This document shows, piece after piece, positions 43,735 through 53,334 of a DNA stretch of 64,000 nucleotides. The notes beneath the pieces are model-generated. The model worked only from the letters and a program-made list of their open reading frames with translations. It had not been told where the DNA came from and did not search any database. Numbering within the stretch: the stretch's first letter is position 1; every line of letters starts with the position of its first letter. The DNA comes from Catalinimonas alkaloidigena. Lineage in GTDB: Bacteria > Bacteroidota > Bacteroidia > Cytophagales > Cyclobacteriaceae. The position numbers and the translations under genes are program-made. The stretch lies in contig NZ_JAQFIL010000001.1 in the NCBI RefSeq assembly GCF_029504655.1, positions 5,089,001 through 5,153,000 on the forward strand. The letters are read 5' to 3'.

Positions 43735-45838
43735 TCATGTATTCAAAAGCTCCCTGGAGAGGGACACAATGATAAGGAATTTTTAATTCCTTTGCCTCTT
43801 CTGCCAGCTTAGCTGCATGATAAAAAGTATTAGAGCTGTCGATAATTAAGCGACCATACTCAAAATACTGATTCAGCTTATCTATTGATTTGAGGGCATT
43901 ATTACTGATGATTACGGCATCAACCTTCAGCTTATTTTGCAAAGCATAATTTTGAGAAAAAGGTTCTGTGATCGATACTACCTTTCTTCCATTCCATACC
44001 AAAAAATGCAAATTATCGCGGTGCTGACTTGCTAACGCTTCATCCATTCTGTTTTTGTCCAGGAAAGTAGTAACCCCTCCTTTAAATACCTGATTTGAAG
44101 CCATATGATACATAGCTTTTTTATCAGGCTTACCTAAATGATAAGTATTTCTGCCTTTAGTCAAATCAATACGGCTCTCTTTAGAAACATTGTAAAAAGT
44201 AATACTCTTCTCCTGATACTGCTCATATACATGGGCTAACCTTAATGTAAGGGCAAACAACAGGCAAGCGCTGAACATCCACACATAGCGGAACCTCCGA
44301 AAGTAGAAAAGCATCAACAGACTTAAGATGGCTACGTAAAACAGGAGCGTTTCTTCAGTACTGAAATAAACATTTTTAAACACACTAAAGGGCAATTGCT
44401 CAATAGCCATCACTCCCTGATTTACAAAAATGATACTTTTCTCAAGTAAATATGAAGGGTAGACCAATAAAGCAGGAACAGCAAAGCCAAGCGCAAAGCA
44501 TAACAAACCTAAGGAAAGGATCAGGTAAGCGGCAGGGATGACCAGTATATTAGAAAGCCAGAAATAAAGCGGAAACTGCTGAAAATAATAAAGACCGAGG
44601 GGAAAAGTAGCGAGCTGAGCGGCTATAGAAACAGCAGTAAGCCCCCAAAGCCAATCCAGCCATTTGTTATTAGGTGTAAACCATTGATAAATTTTAGGTT
44701 GCAAATAGACAATACCCAGCACCGCTAAATAAGAAAGCTGAAAACCAACTGACATGATAAGGAAGGGATCGTAAAGCAATAGAAAAAAAGCGGAAGCCGC
44801 GATCGTATTGTAAATATTGGTCTGCCTCCGGCTAGCTTCTGCTACGATGATAAAACTAAACATTGTTGCTGCTCGCATTACAGAAGGTGACAAGCCCGTA
44901 AGCAAAGCATAACCCCATAGGGCTAATAAACACAATATAGTCTTTAGAACAACTCCCCACCTACCACCTCTTTCCAGCGGTCTTAACAGGAACGAAAGCA
45001 CCAAATAGATAATCCCAACATGAAGGCCGGAAACAGCTAATACGTGCATAGCTCCTGCTGCGGCATATGCATTGCGGATCTCGTCATCAAGCCCGGTCTT
45101 AATACCTAGTACCAGAGCCAAAGCTATTCCCCTAGCCTGCTTATTGTGAATTCCTTGTTCAAATATCGCTTGGCAACTTTTACGCATAGCGTAGGCGAAA
45201 GATAAAACAGGGTTTACAATACCTCGCTCCTGCATCACCCATTGTTCTCGGGGGAGATAATGCTGATGGTAAATATGTTGATTTACTAAAAATTGCTGAT
45301 AGTTAAACTCATGAGGATTTGTTGGAGGCTTTACTAACTGTGCTTTGCCTTTGATCAATATTTTGTCTCCATATGTGAGCCTGTGTAAACTATCAGCTTT
45401 GGGTTGATAGATAATGACTTTTCCCTTGGCTGGTAGCGTACTGACTTGTGTCATGCTATCTTTTCGTACCAGCAGACTTACGTCAGCAAGTGTACTATAA
45501 GAGTTGGCCTTTGTTTCACCAGGAGCTATGACAGTGGCAACATAGTGAGTATATGGTTCAGACAATTGAGCCAAATGAAACGGACTTCGGTCATCCTGAC
45601 GATATTGCGCATAAAAAAAAGAGGCTGCTAATAACCAAAGTAGACCTACCAAGCCGGTTAGGGATGACCACCGGTACCTGAGTTGTTTAGGAATACCAAA
45701 AGCAAGTGCTGTATAACAAGCCGCTATGAATAAGAAACCATAAGTTGGAAGGTGCCAGGAAAAATGGCGGGTTAATAAAATTCCAGCAATGAATACTAGC
45801 GTAAACCGTATAAAAGGATAGGGTAACCACCTAAACAT
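43727..45838 (-). CDS. comEC: ComEC/Rec2-family competence membrane protein
   Basis: A 703-residue inner-membrane protein that in competent bacteria forms the channel for single-stranded DNA. The N-terminal DUF4131 region holds two or three helices and an OB-like part (ATVIAPGETKANSY). The Competence domain (about 230-500) has many helices and the signature AYAAAGAMHVLAVSGLHVGI. The C-terminal 150 residues replace the full metallo-beta-lactamase domain by a short, divergent tail that lacks the HxHxDH motif, as often in Bacteroidota. Start ATG 45838. The deacetylase-like gene overlaps its 3' end. Confidence 0.9.
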   Translation of the reverse strand: MFRWLPYPFIRFTLVFIAGILLTRHFSWHLPTYGFLFIAACYTALAFGIPKQLRYRWSSLTGLVGLLWLLAASFFYAQYRQDDRSPFHLAQLSEPYTHYVATVIAPGETKANSYSTLADVSLLVRKDSMTQVSTLPAKGKVIIYQPKADSLHRLTYGDKILIKGKAQLVKPPTNPHEFNYQQFLVNQHIYHQHYLPREQWVMQERGIVNPVLSFAYAMRKSCQAIFEQGIHNKQARGIALALVLGIKTGLDDEIRNAYAAAGAMHVLAVSGLHVGIIYLVLSFLLRPLERGGRWGVVLKTILCLLALWGYALLTGLSPSVMRAATMFSFIIVAEASRRQTNIYNTIAASAFFLLLYDPFLIMSVGFQLSYLAVLGIVYLQPKIYQWFTPNNKWLDWLWGLTAVSIAAQLATFPLGLYYFQQFPLYFWLSNILVIPAAYLILSLGLLCFALGFAVPALLVYPSYLLEKSIIFVNQGVMAIEQLPFSVFKNVYFSTEETLLFYVAILSLLMLFYFRRFRYVWMFSACLLFALTLRLAHVYEQYQEKSITFYNVSKESRIDLTKGRNTYHLGKPDKKAMYHMASNQVFKGGVTTFLDKNRMDEALASQHRDNLHFLVWNGRKVVSITEPFSQNYALQNKLKVDAVIISNNALKSIDKLNQYFEYGRLIIDSSNTFYHAAKLAEEAKELKIPYHCVPLQGAFEYMID

Positions 45839-45935
45839 AGCTTATGTATTTTCTTAACTACTAAAAATACATTGAGCTATACTCTAAAACTCACTCATCC
45901 TTTCCACAACATAACCTTGTAAGAAAGTAGGAGAT

Positions 45936-46700
45936 TTACTCTGTTGCATGGGCTGTTATTTCTTTCAAAGAATTTTCGTCAATAGTGGGTTTACCATATG
46001 CAATTCGTCGGAAGCAAAAATATTGTAAATTGTATTTTCTTCCTGTGGATGCTGTGAACCCCCAGATTACCTCTGTATTTCCATCAAATATATCCTGGAC
46101 TAAGTCTCTTGTGCCCTGAAACACAATAGCATTATCTAATTTCACGATTACTTCCTTTGTCTCAGGATTCCAGCTAAAACGAAAGTTATGCATACTATCA
46201 TCCTCCATATCAAAGTCATCGTCCCCTCCATTCCAGAAATTTTCGTGAAAACTGCTCCCGTTCTCTAAGTATGCTACATGATCGGATATTGGATCGTTTT
46301 GTATAGGGTTGTAATAGGTATCAAACTCTACAGCTACAGAAGGTGCTATAAAATTCCCCGAAGCAAAGGCGGGATTAAATCGTCCATAACCAATACCTTC
46401 ACCGTAAGTACCAAAAGCATTATATCCTCGTGGGTCATTATGTATTACAAAAGCAATTCCGTCGGCTCCATATTCATCTTTATCTCCCAGGTAGATATCA
46501 AATTCTATCTCAAAATAATCTGATAAGTCGAGTTTATTGGTGCTGTAAGCAATTCCTTCAGCGTAAGGCTCATTGGGCGTAAGCATGATGCAACCGGAAG
46601 GCATATAATCTGCTGTACCTCTTAACTCAAACTGGGCATGGGTAGGGAAAGAAATTGAGATAATCCCTAAAGTAAAGGCAATGGCAAAACTTTTTTTCAT
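45936..46700 (-). CDS. Secreted L-type (legume) lectin-domain protein
   Basis: A 254-residue exported protein; the signal peptide ends at SFPTHAQ. The jelly-roll domain shows LSDYFEIEFDIYLGDKDEYG, ADGIAFVIHNDPRGYNAFG, SVAVEFDTYYNPIQNDP (metal and sugar-binding Asp and Asn region) and HNFRFSWNPETKEVIVKLD. It would bind carbohydrate on the cell surface or in the medium. No type IX C-terminal sorting domain is evident: the protein ends shortly after the lectin fold. It is transcribed alone, downstream of the divergent small genes at 46895. Confidence 0.85.
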   Translation of the reverse strand: MKKSFAIAFTLGIISISFPTHAQFELRGTADYMPSGCIMLTPNEPYAEGIAYSTNKLDLSDYFEIEFDIYLGDKDEYGADGIAFVIHNDPRGYNAFGTYGEGIGYGRFNPAFASGNFIAPSVAVEFDTYYNPIQNDPISDHVAYLENGSSFHENFWNGGDDDFDMEDDSMHNFRFSWNPETKEVIVKLDNAIVFQGTRDLVQDIFDGNTEVIWGFTASTGRKYNLQYFCFRRIAYGKPTIDENSLKEITAHATE

Positions 46701-46894
46701 CGGACTGATAGTGAAAATTCAAAACCCAAGATAAGCCTGATTGTTGTGAACCAACCTAATATAAGATAAGAAATTTATGTAGTAAACACCAAGCCAAGAT
46801 CTACCAGATGAAAATATCTTTAAACAATTTGTCCAAAGGCTGGTATTAATAATATTAATATTTGAATACAACCTTAAATCAAATTTTTGGAATT

Positions 46895-47104
46895 ATGGCA
46901 CAAGAAGAAACTAAAAGCTGGCCAGAACTAGCAATAGGTTTATATGATAAACTGACTGGTCGCAACGCAGAAATCACATATAAATTTGACGATTTTGATC
47001 TATATGTACCTAGCAAAGCAGGTGGTAGTGGCAGTACTGATTTTGCCCACTGGAAAATGAATGGTACAGTTAAGATTACTACGACTGATAATGTTAATCA
47101 GTAA
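46895..47104 (+). CDS. Small conserved hypothetical protein
   Basis: A 69-residue soluble protein, MAQEETKSWPELAIGLYDKL at the start. It ends in short beta-strand-like segments (AHWKMNGTVKITTTD). I recall similar short proteins in Cytophagales but know no function. ATG 46895 chosen; an extension from 46862 is unlikely. A perfect hairpin begins at its stop codon, and a second small gene follows after 63 bp. Confidence 0.6.
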   Translation: MAQEETKSWPELAIGLYDKLTGRNAEITYKFDDFDLYVPSKAGGSGSTDFAHWKMNGTVKITTTDNVNQ

Positions 47105-47140
47105 AATATAGGTAAAACCCTAAGGGTTTTACCTATATTT
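47104..47140. terminator. Long perfect hairpin terminator
   Basis: AAATATAGGTAAAACCCT (47104-47121) is the exact reverse complement of AGGGTTTTACCTATATTT (47123-47140), leaving one central base and so a tight loop. It starts at the stop codon of the 69-residue gene and is followed by TTGATC. Confidence 0.75.
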
Positions 47141-47167
47141 TTGATCATACTCTTTAAATTATTTTTT

Positions 47168-47563
47168 ATGGCTAAGCCGGTAAAAGTATTTGCTGATCTA
47201 AGTATACAAAGTGAAGATGGAGAAATAATTGTCAAAAACGCAGATGACGGGAGTCTTATTTTTGACTTTCCCACCCGTCAAAGTTTTAACAATTTTACTG
47301 AGGTACCTCTACCGTTCAAGCCAAGTTTAAAGGCCATTGGAAAAGCAAACGCTGCCTTATTGCAGCAGCGTCAACCAGTTGTTATAAGAGTAGATCATGA
47401 GGACTGGATTATACTGGGAAAAACTCCCAAAGCCACTCTGAAATTTGTAAAATTAGCGCCCTTTTATCTTAAGCAAAACTTATCCTGGAAGGACAGCCTG
47501 TATCTTGTCGGTACTGCTTTAGGTTTTGCTATAGGCTATTTGGCCATTAGAAAAGAAAGTTAA
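47168..47563 (+). CDS. Hypothetical protein with C-terminal membrane segment
   Basis: A 131-residue product, MAKPVKVFADLSIQSEDGEI at the start. The first 105 residues look like a small beta-rich domain; the end (DSLYLVGTALGFAIGYLAIRK) is one membrane helix followed by positive charges. Family not recognised. ATG 47168 chosen over 47141. Its last 17 bp overlap the end of the convergent DUF5723 gene. Confidence 0.55.
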   Translation: MAKPVKVFADLSIQSEDGEIIVKNADDGSLIFDFPTRQSFNNFTEVPLPFKPSLKAIGKANAALLQQRQPVVIRVDHEDWIILGKTPKATLKFVKLAPFYLKQNLSWKDSLYLVGTALGFAIGYLAIRKES

Positions 47564-48854
47564 AGCCTGCTCTCATGTTTGCAAGTTTGGCATTGCCGGG
47601 CTGCATAAGCGCAAGAAGGTTGTCTGTAACGGCATGAAACTGTAGTCCTGTACCCATAGCGATTCCCAAACCTAAGTTATTGTATGAACGTGCATGCATG
47701 GTATATGAGGCTGACGCCTGAAACCATCGCCCAAGGGTCTGAGTTACTCCTAAAGACATTCCCTTACGAAAACCTCCCATAAAATCTGAATAAAGTGTAG
47801 CTGAAGCCATTGTTTTGGAAGCCAGTTGATACGAGCCTGAAAGGTAAATTTGAGTAGGTAAAGATGTACTGTACGCTTCGTTAGTTTCATCAAACTCAAA
47901 GACGCTAGCAATAGAATCAATCACTTCAGTTTCATCAAACTCAAAAGAACCACTGAAAAGCTCGTTATTATTAATCCCAGTGAAGGTATACACGCCTTGA
48001 GATTTGTAATTCGTAACCCCTTCCTTCCATTTGATATAGCCAAGATTAATGATAGAGGCACTGAAACTCAATGCACTTGAATACTGATAGCTTGCACCAA
48101 GGTCTAAGCCAAGCCCAAGGTTAGCCATATTTGTCAGATAATCTATATCTACTTCTTCCAACATATCTACACCGGCAGTACGAACCAGAATATCTGCATC
48201 GGCGGTGATGGCATACAGATCCTCTTCTCCGGCTGTATGCAAATTAACATTGGAACGCACAGTACGGACATTGGACATTCCAAAGAGTGTCTTAATCCTT
48301 CCTCCTACTACTAGTTTGTCTTCAGCCAGAATCTTTCTGTTAAAACCAAGTCCTATCTCTCGGTAATGCATGCCATTAAGCTTGTACCCATCCAGACTTG
48401 TAGTGCTACCCGGAGTATTACCTTCTACAGCCAGATCCAACAAACTACTGGAGTACCCTAGTCTTGCCTGTACATGTTCAGTTATATTAAGGGAAAAACG
48501 ATTTTTGCCCGCTTTGAAGTTCAACCCAAATATATCAGCCGATGCACTGCTATGCACATAATCTTTGCCATTTAGCTTGAGGTCATTTGCCAGTCTTCCA
48601 ATATCCAATACTCGCTGACCTGTTTCAGTAGTTTCTACCTGCGCAAGGAATTGATTGTAAGTGAAACCTGTATTTTTCACATTGACATGATAAGATGACC
48701 CAAGCGTCAGGATCATTTTATGCATAGGTACTGATGAAGGGTTTGTATGCGCAGACTGAACTACTCCATTCATATTACGCAAGGTAAGCTCCTGCTGAGC
48801 CTGTACTCCATGTACAGATATTATGAGAAAGCTTAATAAGTATATATATTTCAT
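47547..48854 (-). CDS. DUF5723 family outer-membrane barrel protein
   Basis: A 435-residue protein with signal peptide ending at GVQAQ. The sequence alternates short polar turns and amphipathic strands throughout, and has the DUF5723 start (MNGVVQSAHTNPSSVPMHKM, then ILTLGSSYHVNVKNTGF). It ends LANMRAGFNFLF with a terminal Phe, as expected of a barrel. Role unknown. The lipoprotein gene upstream ends 9 bp before this start, so the two form an operon and may work together in the outer membrane. Confidence 0.85.
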   Translation of the reverse strand: MKYIYLLSFLIISVHGVQAQQELTLRNMNGVVQSAHTNPSSVPMHKMILTLGSSYHVNVKNTGFTYNQFLAQVETTETGQRVLDIGRLANDLKLNGKDYVHSSASADIFGLNFKAGKNRFSLNITEHVQARLGYSSSLLDLAVEGNTPGSTTSLDGYKLNGMHYREIGLGFNRKILAEDKLVVGGRIKTLFGMSNVRTVRSNVNLHTAGEEDLYAITADADILVRTAGVDMLEEVDIDYLTNMANLGLGLDLGASYQYSSALSFSASIINLGYIKWKEGVTNYKSQGVYTFTGINNNELFSGSFEFDETEVIDSIASVFEFDETNEAYSTSLPTQIYLSGSYQLASKTMASATLYSDFMGGFRKGMSLGVTQTLGRWFQASASYTMHARSYNNLGLGIAMGTGLQFHAVTDNLLALMQPGNAKLANMRAGFNFLF

Positions 48855-48863
48855 TACAGCTAA

Positions 48864-50489
48864 TTAGTTTGAAAGATTAAGAGAAGACTTAATTTGCATA
48901 GCCAGACTAAAGCGTATATTGTAGTTATCATACAGCTTTATCATTCCATCATCCTCACTTTGGCTTTGCAAACTTGCTTGTACTAACATACTGCCAGCCT
49001 GTTTTATCAGTTCATACTTCTCCGCATCAATAGTGGCCGATATAGGCATATCAATTGTGGTTGAATTTGTTTCTCCTGTGGCAGAATTAATAATCTGTGC
49101 AGCTTTGAGCAATTGGGCATCTTCCCCAAATAAGCTCACCACTTTACCACTATTATCATATATTTTTTCACCCTCTTCATCTAAAAAGAAAACCTGAAGT
49201 CCGGCATTAATAGGAAACCCATTTTCAGTTTTGATAAGCACCTTAAACTCTTCCACCTCTTGTTCAAAGCCCAAGTCTACAGCAATGGTATCTTCCAAAA
49301 TGATATCAAACCTTCCTTCCAGGGGTAGTTCTACTTCCATATCTATACCCACTGAGCTATTTTCAGATACGAAGCTAGTATCTCCTTCAGTACTATTTAG
49401 TTCAAAGCCAAAGAGATAAGCAATCCCTCGCGGAAGCTCAGCGAATGCATCTTCCAGGTTTGAGTTTGTCCGGTCTACTTTTTGGGTCTTCATTGCAGGC
49501 AACTCATTACGGTCCAGCAGATAAGGAAAACCATATTCACCGCTGAAGAACTGGCTTTCACCTTCATCTTCAAGTTTTACTACCATACCACTTTTCCGCT
49601 TTACGTATATGTTGCTAAAATCAGTTACTATGGGGACTCCAAAGCTATTGATAAATTCAAATGTAATATTAGGGTTCAGCGCTACTTCACCATTTACGGC
49701 ATTTGCCAAAAACGGAACTTCAAGTGTGTCCGCATTTACCGGAACAGTAATTCCCTTAAAATTTCCTTCCAGATAAGAAAAGTCTATATCTTCTATGCTC
49801 AGGTCAAAAGAAATTTCATCAGTAGCGTCAATAGCATTTCCTGTTCCTTCTATGGAAACCTCCATAATGTAGCTTATCTTTTCCTGGTCAATATTAAGAC
49901 TATAGCCTGTGAGGTCTTTGGTTTTGAAGCTATAATCGCTGGCCCAACTAGGAAGGTTGAATTCCAGTACCAATGGTTCATCGTTTGCATCCAGGACCTC
50001 AGGCAGGGTGAGACTGACATACAGATCATGGTCATAATCCGAAGTGAGTCCGACCTTCAATTCACCTTGTTTACACTCCACTTTGTATAGCGTAAGCTCT
50101 CCAAGATCAAGAGGTATTTCACCATCAAAAGAAACAGGTTCAGGAGATAAGGTAAAGGCGGGAGCGCTTATTCCCAACGATATACTTTCACTGAATTGTT
50201 GACTCGGAATAGGAGGAAAATATTCTCCCAACCTTTTACTCTGAACATTCTGACGATAGAAAAGACTATAACTTCCATCTGAATTTTTTTCCAGCAAACC
50301 TCCATCATCCGTTCTGATAAGATCACTTACTTTGAGATTTGTATTCAAAATGGGAAGAGAAATTGATGGAGAAGGAGCCAGCACTTCTATATCCTGGAAG
50401 TCGTCTTCCGGCATACAAGCGGCTGTGAAAATTACAGCAGTGGCTAATGCGGTATGCTTTAATTTATTAGTAAAAAATTGTTTATTCAT
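48864..50489 (-). CDS. Large lipoprotein of unknown function, partner of DUF5723 protein
   Basis: A 541-residue lipoprotein from ATG 50489 (MNKQFFTNKLKH), with lipobox FTAACMPEDD. The body is beta-rich, acidic and repetitive in style (PLDLGELTLYKVECKQGELK, ISFDLSIEDIDFSYLEGNFK), suggesting several Ig-like or immunity-type sandwiches. No enzyme motif. I do not recognise the family. It is cotranscribed with the DUF5723 barrel gene (9-bp gap). Confidence 0.7.
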   Translation of the reverse strand: MNKQFFTNKLKHTALATAVIFTAACMPEDDFQDIEVLAPSPSISLPILNTNLKVSDLIRTDDGGLLEKNSDGSYSLFYRQNVQSKRLGEYFPPIPSQQFSESISLGISAPAFTLSPEPVSFDGEIPLDLGELTLYKVECKQGELKVGLTSDYDHDLYVSLTLPEVLDANDEPLVLEFNLPSWASDYSFKTKDLTGYSLNIDQEKISYIMEVSIEGTGNAIDATDEISFDLSIEDIDFSYLEGNFKGITVPVNADTLEVPFLANAVNGEVALNPNITFEFINSFGVPIVTDFSNIYVKRKSGMVVKLEDEGESQFFSGEYGFPYLLDRNELPAMKTQKVDRTNSNLEDAFAELPRGIAYLFGFELNSTEGDTSFVSENSSVGIDMEVELPLEGRFDIILEDTIAVDLGFEQEVEEFKVLIKTENGFPINAGLQVFFLDEEGEKIYDNSGKVVSLFGEDAQLLKAAQIINSATGETNSTTIDMPISATIDAEKYELIKQAGSMLVQASLQSQSEDDGMIKLYDNYNIRFSLAMQIKSSLNLSN

Positions 50490-50687
50490 ACAACTGGTGA
50501 ATCTGTTAATACATTTGAGCCTCATACAAATGCAATATCACCACTAATAAATGATAAAAATAACACTACTAATGGGTTTCTATACTTGCGTGATAAATTG
50601 GGTGGAATTTGTACTTCTTTTAAATCAAAGGGTTGAATACCACATAAGCTAGGTTGACAAATGGGTTAAATGCTTTTAACCCAGTAA

Positions 50688-51436
50688 ATGAACAGGTACA
50701 TAATAGAGGTGAGAGAACGGAGCAAATTCTTTGATGGTAAGCCTACCGTTGACCATGTCTCCCTTCAGTTTGATGAAGGTCAAACCATAGTTCTATTGGG
50801 TACTTGTCGCTGAGATAAAAATACTAATGTGAAAATGATCAACTGACTGATTGGATTTACATTGTATGTCAATCATCTGACTTATTGAGAAGGTTTTCTT
50901 AAAAATAAGTAGACCCAGCCACAAAGGGTGGTGCTCGTCAGTACTTTGTCAATCAACTCTCAGCTTATTTTACTTGACGAAACTTTTGCAGTCCCCAACC
51001 CAACTCGTAAGCAGCAAATACGAAAAGAATTTCTCATGGCAAAAACACTAAAAGAAATGTCAATGGTAACACATAATGTTTTTGAAGCAGTAAGCCAGGG
51101 AGACATCATTTATCGGACGGACCAGGGAAAATTCAACAAAAGGGGACTCCCGATGAGCTCGTTTTTTTAAGCTGCATATAAGTTTTCCGATACCCAAAGC
51201 TTCGCTTCAGACCTGAACTACAGATCATAATACTCAGCGATATCATATAACCCATACTCCTAAAGAATTACTCGCTGAAGCTACAGGAGTAAATATGAGC
51301 CCTGATACCAGCCTGCTGAATACCATGGAAATATTAGAGAGGAAAGAAACACCCTGGTTCAGCGTGAATTACGAGGATAATAAACAAAAAAAGCCGAGTA
51401 TTTTACTCAGCTCAGCCGTTAAAGCTCATCTATAGT
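50688..51436 (+). pseudogene. Remnant of an osmoprotectant-type (ProV/OpuCA) ABC ATPase
   Basis: From ATG 50688 one frame reads MNRYIIEVRERSKFFDGKPT and then HVSLQFDEGQTIVLLGTCR, a decayed Walker A with an in-frame TGA where the P-loop should continue; DKNTNVKMIN follows, where a ProV-type ATPase would have KTTTVKMINRL. More stops (TGA, TGA, TAG) come in the next 40 codons, and the helical domain is largely deleted. The frame resumes with PQRVVLVSTLSINSQLILL (after the ABC signature), Walker B altered to LLDETFAVPNP and the H-loop MVTHNVFEA, ending at 51170. A shifted frame continues the C-terminal accessory part (LRFRPELQIIILSDI, then PKELLAEATGVNMSPD) to a stop at 51436. No permease or binding-protein gene remains beside it. 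Confidence 0.85.
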
Positions 51437-51468
51437 TCTATCCGATTAAAATTGAAATCGGCTAACTT

Positions 51469-52167
51469 TTATTCATCCACATAAATACTTCCTTCACTTA
51501 CCAGTACAAAAGGCCTGCTTTCAATCACATTACTCACATTTAGGGATCTATCCTTTATCTGTACCGTCAATTTAAGTGTGTCATTTCGGAAAAGGCTCTG
51601 TAGACCTGCGGATGCTATTCCGTACTGAATTACACCTTCCAGAGGCTTGGTATTATTAAAATCATCTTTTAATGGAGGGAAGCGTCCACCCAGGCGAGAC
51701 CTGCAAAGTTCTTTCAGCAGATCATATTCCTGAAAAGTACCATCCTCTTTCACATAAATGCCTATATCAAAATTAGAATAATATGGATTACGCTCCACCA
51801 GCACTGTATCCCTGATAGTATCCCTGCCATACACATTGACAAAAGCATAAGTAGTACAGTCATATTCTCCTACTTCAGGGCTGTAATAAAAGTAGTCTCC
51901 ATTATCATCCAGGGGGATAAAAAATGGCTCTCGCAAAATAGGGCTTGGTTCGTCACTAACTAATCCTAAGTCACCATTACCGTCCTGAAATTGCACCCGA
52001 ATAATAAGTGAGTCAGCTACGGTATTAGGGACATCTACAAACCTAATCCCATTATCACCGTCAAAGCCTACCAGATGAGGCTCCAAAGCAAAATCAGGCT
52101 CCTCATAACAGCTACTTAGCCCCATTAGAAAAACAAAGCCTAACAATAAGAAAGAATAATACTTCAT
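51469..52167 (-). CDS. Hypothetical lipoprotein
   Basis: A 232-residue lipoprotein from ATG 52167 (MKYYSFLLLGFVFLMGLSSC), with Cys20 as the lipidation site. The mature part contains RVQFQDGNGDLGLVSDEP, a phrase recurrent in Cytophagales lipoproteins of unknown function, and beta-strand-rich sequence. No catalytic motif. Transcribed alone and divergent from the LuxE-like gene (62-bp gap), so their promoters overlap. Confidence 0.7.
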   Translation of the reverse strand: MKYYSFLLLGFVFLMGLSSCYEEPDFALEPHLVGFDGDNGIRFVDVPNTVADSLIIRVQFQDGNGDLGLVSDEPSPILREPFFIPLDDNGDYFYYSPEVGEYDCTTYAFVNVYGRDTIRDTVLVERNPYYSNFDIGIYVKEDGTFQEYDLLKELCRSRLGGRFPPLKDDFNNTKPLEGVIQYGIASAGLQSLFRNDTLKLTVQIKDRSLNVSNVIESRPFVLVSEGSIYVDE

Positions 52168-52229
52168 ATGACTAGTCAAGTAATATCATCTTTATAACGC
52201 ACTTACTATCATTTTGATATATTTACATC

Positions 52230-53237
52230 ATGCAAAATGCACAATTTTTTAAAGATAAACTTTTCAGCTTGGATGCTCAAAATTTTGAAGAGCATGCCTT
52301 ATCGCTTTTCTACTGGCAAGCAAAGCACAATGTTGTTTACCGACAGTACCTTTCACACTTGGATGTAAAAGCTGAAGATATACAGAGAACAACTGAAATT
52401 CCCTTTTTACCCATAGCTTTCTTTAAGCATCACAAAGTAATCACGCAGGAAAATGTCAAAGATGCAAGCGCTTATACCTATTTTGAAAGCAGTGGCACAA
52501 CTGGTCAGCAAAAAAGCAGGCACTATCTGAATGATGCAGACTTTTATCTGCAAGTGTGTAAGAAGATATTTGAGGAGCAATATGGCGAGCTTAGCCAGTT
52601 TCATATATTTGCACTTTTACCCTCCTATCTAGAACGACAACATGCTTCTCTGGTAGCTATGGCTGATTATTTTATCGAACAAAGCCAATCTAACTTATCA
52701 GGCTTTTACCTTCATAATTACGACGATTTATTAGAAAATATGCGCAAGGCAAAGCAAAGTGGCTGTAAAGTGCTTTTGTTAGGTGTCACTTTTGCCCTCT
52801 TAGAGCTCGCAGAGAAACATAGACCTAATCTTGAAGGTATAATAGTGATGGAAACTGGAGGAATGAAAGGAAGAAGAAAAGAGTTGATCCGTGAGGAACT
52901 TCATCAGATATTAAAAGAAAACCTTCAGGTTGATTATATACATGCTGAATACGGAATGACTGAATTGCTTTCCCAAGCTTATGCAAAACAGGATGGAGTG
53001 TTCCGATCCCCTCCCTGGATGCGTATCCTGATACGTGATATCAATGACCCTTTCTCAATAGATCAGCACCTGCGGTATGGTGGAATTAATGTGATTGATC
53101 TGGCTAATATAAGCTCATGTGCATTCATAGAAACTCAGGACTTGGGTAAGTACAATACTAAGAATGACACTTTTGAAGTATTGGGACGCTTTGACCATTC
53201 TGATGTCAGAGGATGCAACCTTATGATTTCTTTATAA
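52230..53237 (+). CDS. LuxE-like acyl-protein synthetase/acyl-activating enzyme
   Basis: A 335-residue member of the adenylate-forming superfamily, LuxE branch. The N-terminus (FSLDAQNFEEHALSLFYWQ, FLPIAFFKHHKVIT) and the ATP-binding P-loop-like motif TYFESSGTTGQQKSRHYL match LuxE-type proteins; HAEYGMTELLSQAYA is the conserved Tyr-Gly-x-Thr-Glu motif. In luminous bacteria LuxE activates fatty acids as AMP esters; in Bacteroidota this stand-alone form has no known role and no lux genes are nearby. An acyl or aryl carboxylate substrate is likely. ATG start 52230. Confidence 0.82.
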   Translation: MQNAQFFKDKLFSLDAQNFEEHALSLFYWQAKHNVVYRQYLSHLDVKAEDIQRTTEIPFLPIAFFKHHKVITQENVKDASAYTYFESSGTTGQQKSRHYLNDADFYLQVCKKIFEEQYGELSQFHIFALLPSYLERQHASLVAMADYFIEQSQSNLSGFYLHNYDDLLENMRKAKQSGCKVLLLGVTFALLELAEKHRPNLEGIIVMETGGMKGRRKELIREELHQILKENLQVDYIHAEYGMTELLSQAYAKQDGVFRSPPWMRILIRDINDPFSIDQHLRYGGINVIDLANISSCAFIETQDLGKYNTKNDTFEVLGRFDHSDVRGCNLMISL

Positions 53238-53334
53238 CAGGCTTACAAAAATTAAACTTTTCTCATTTCAAATTTGACATATGTAATATTTATTGTATTT
53301 TTACATTAAATATTTAAATAAAAAAAGCTTTGAT

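Noticed and set aside
51296..51436. A 46-codon frame (MSPDTSLLNTMEILERKE) as a separate gene
   Set aside because: It continues the C-terminal part of the ABC ATPase remnant in a shifted frame and has no independent gene signals.
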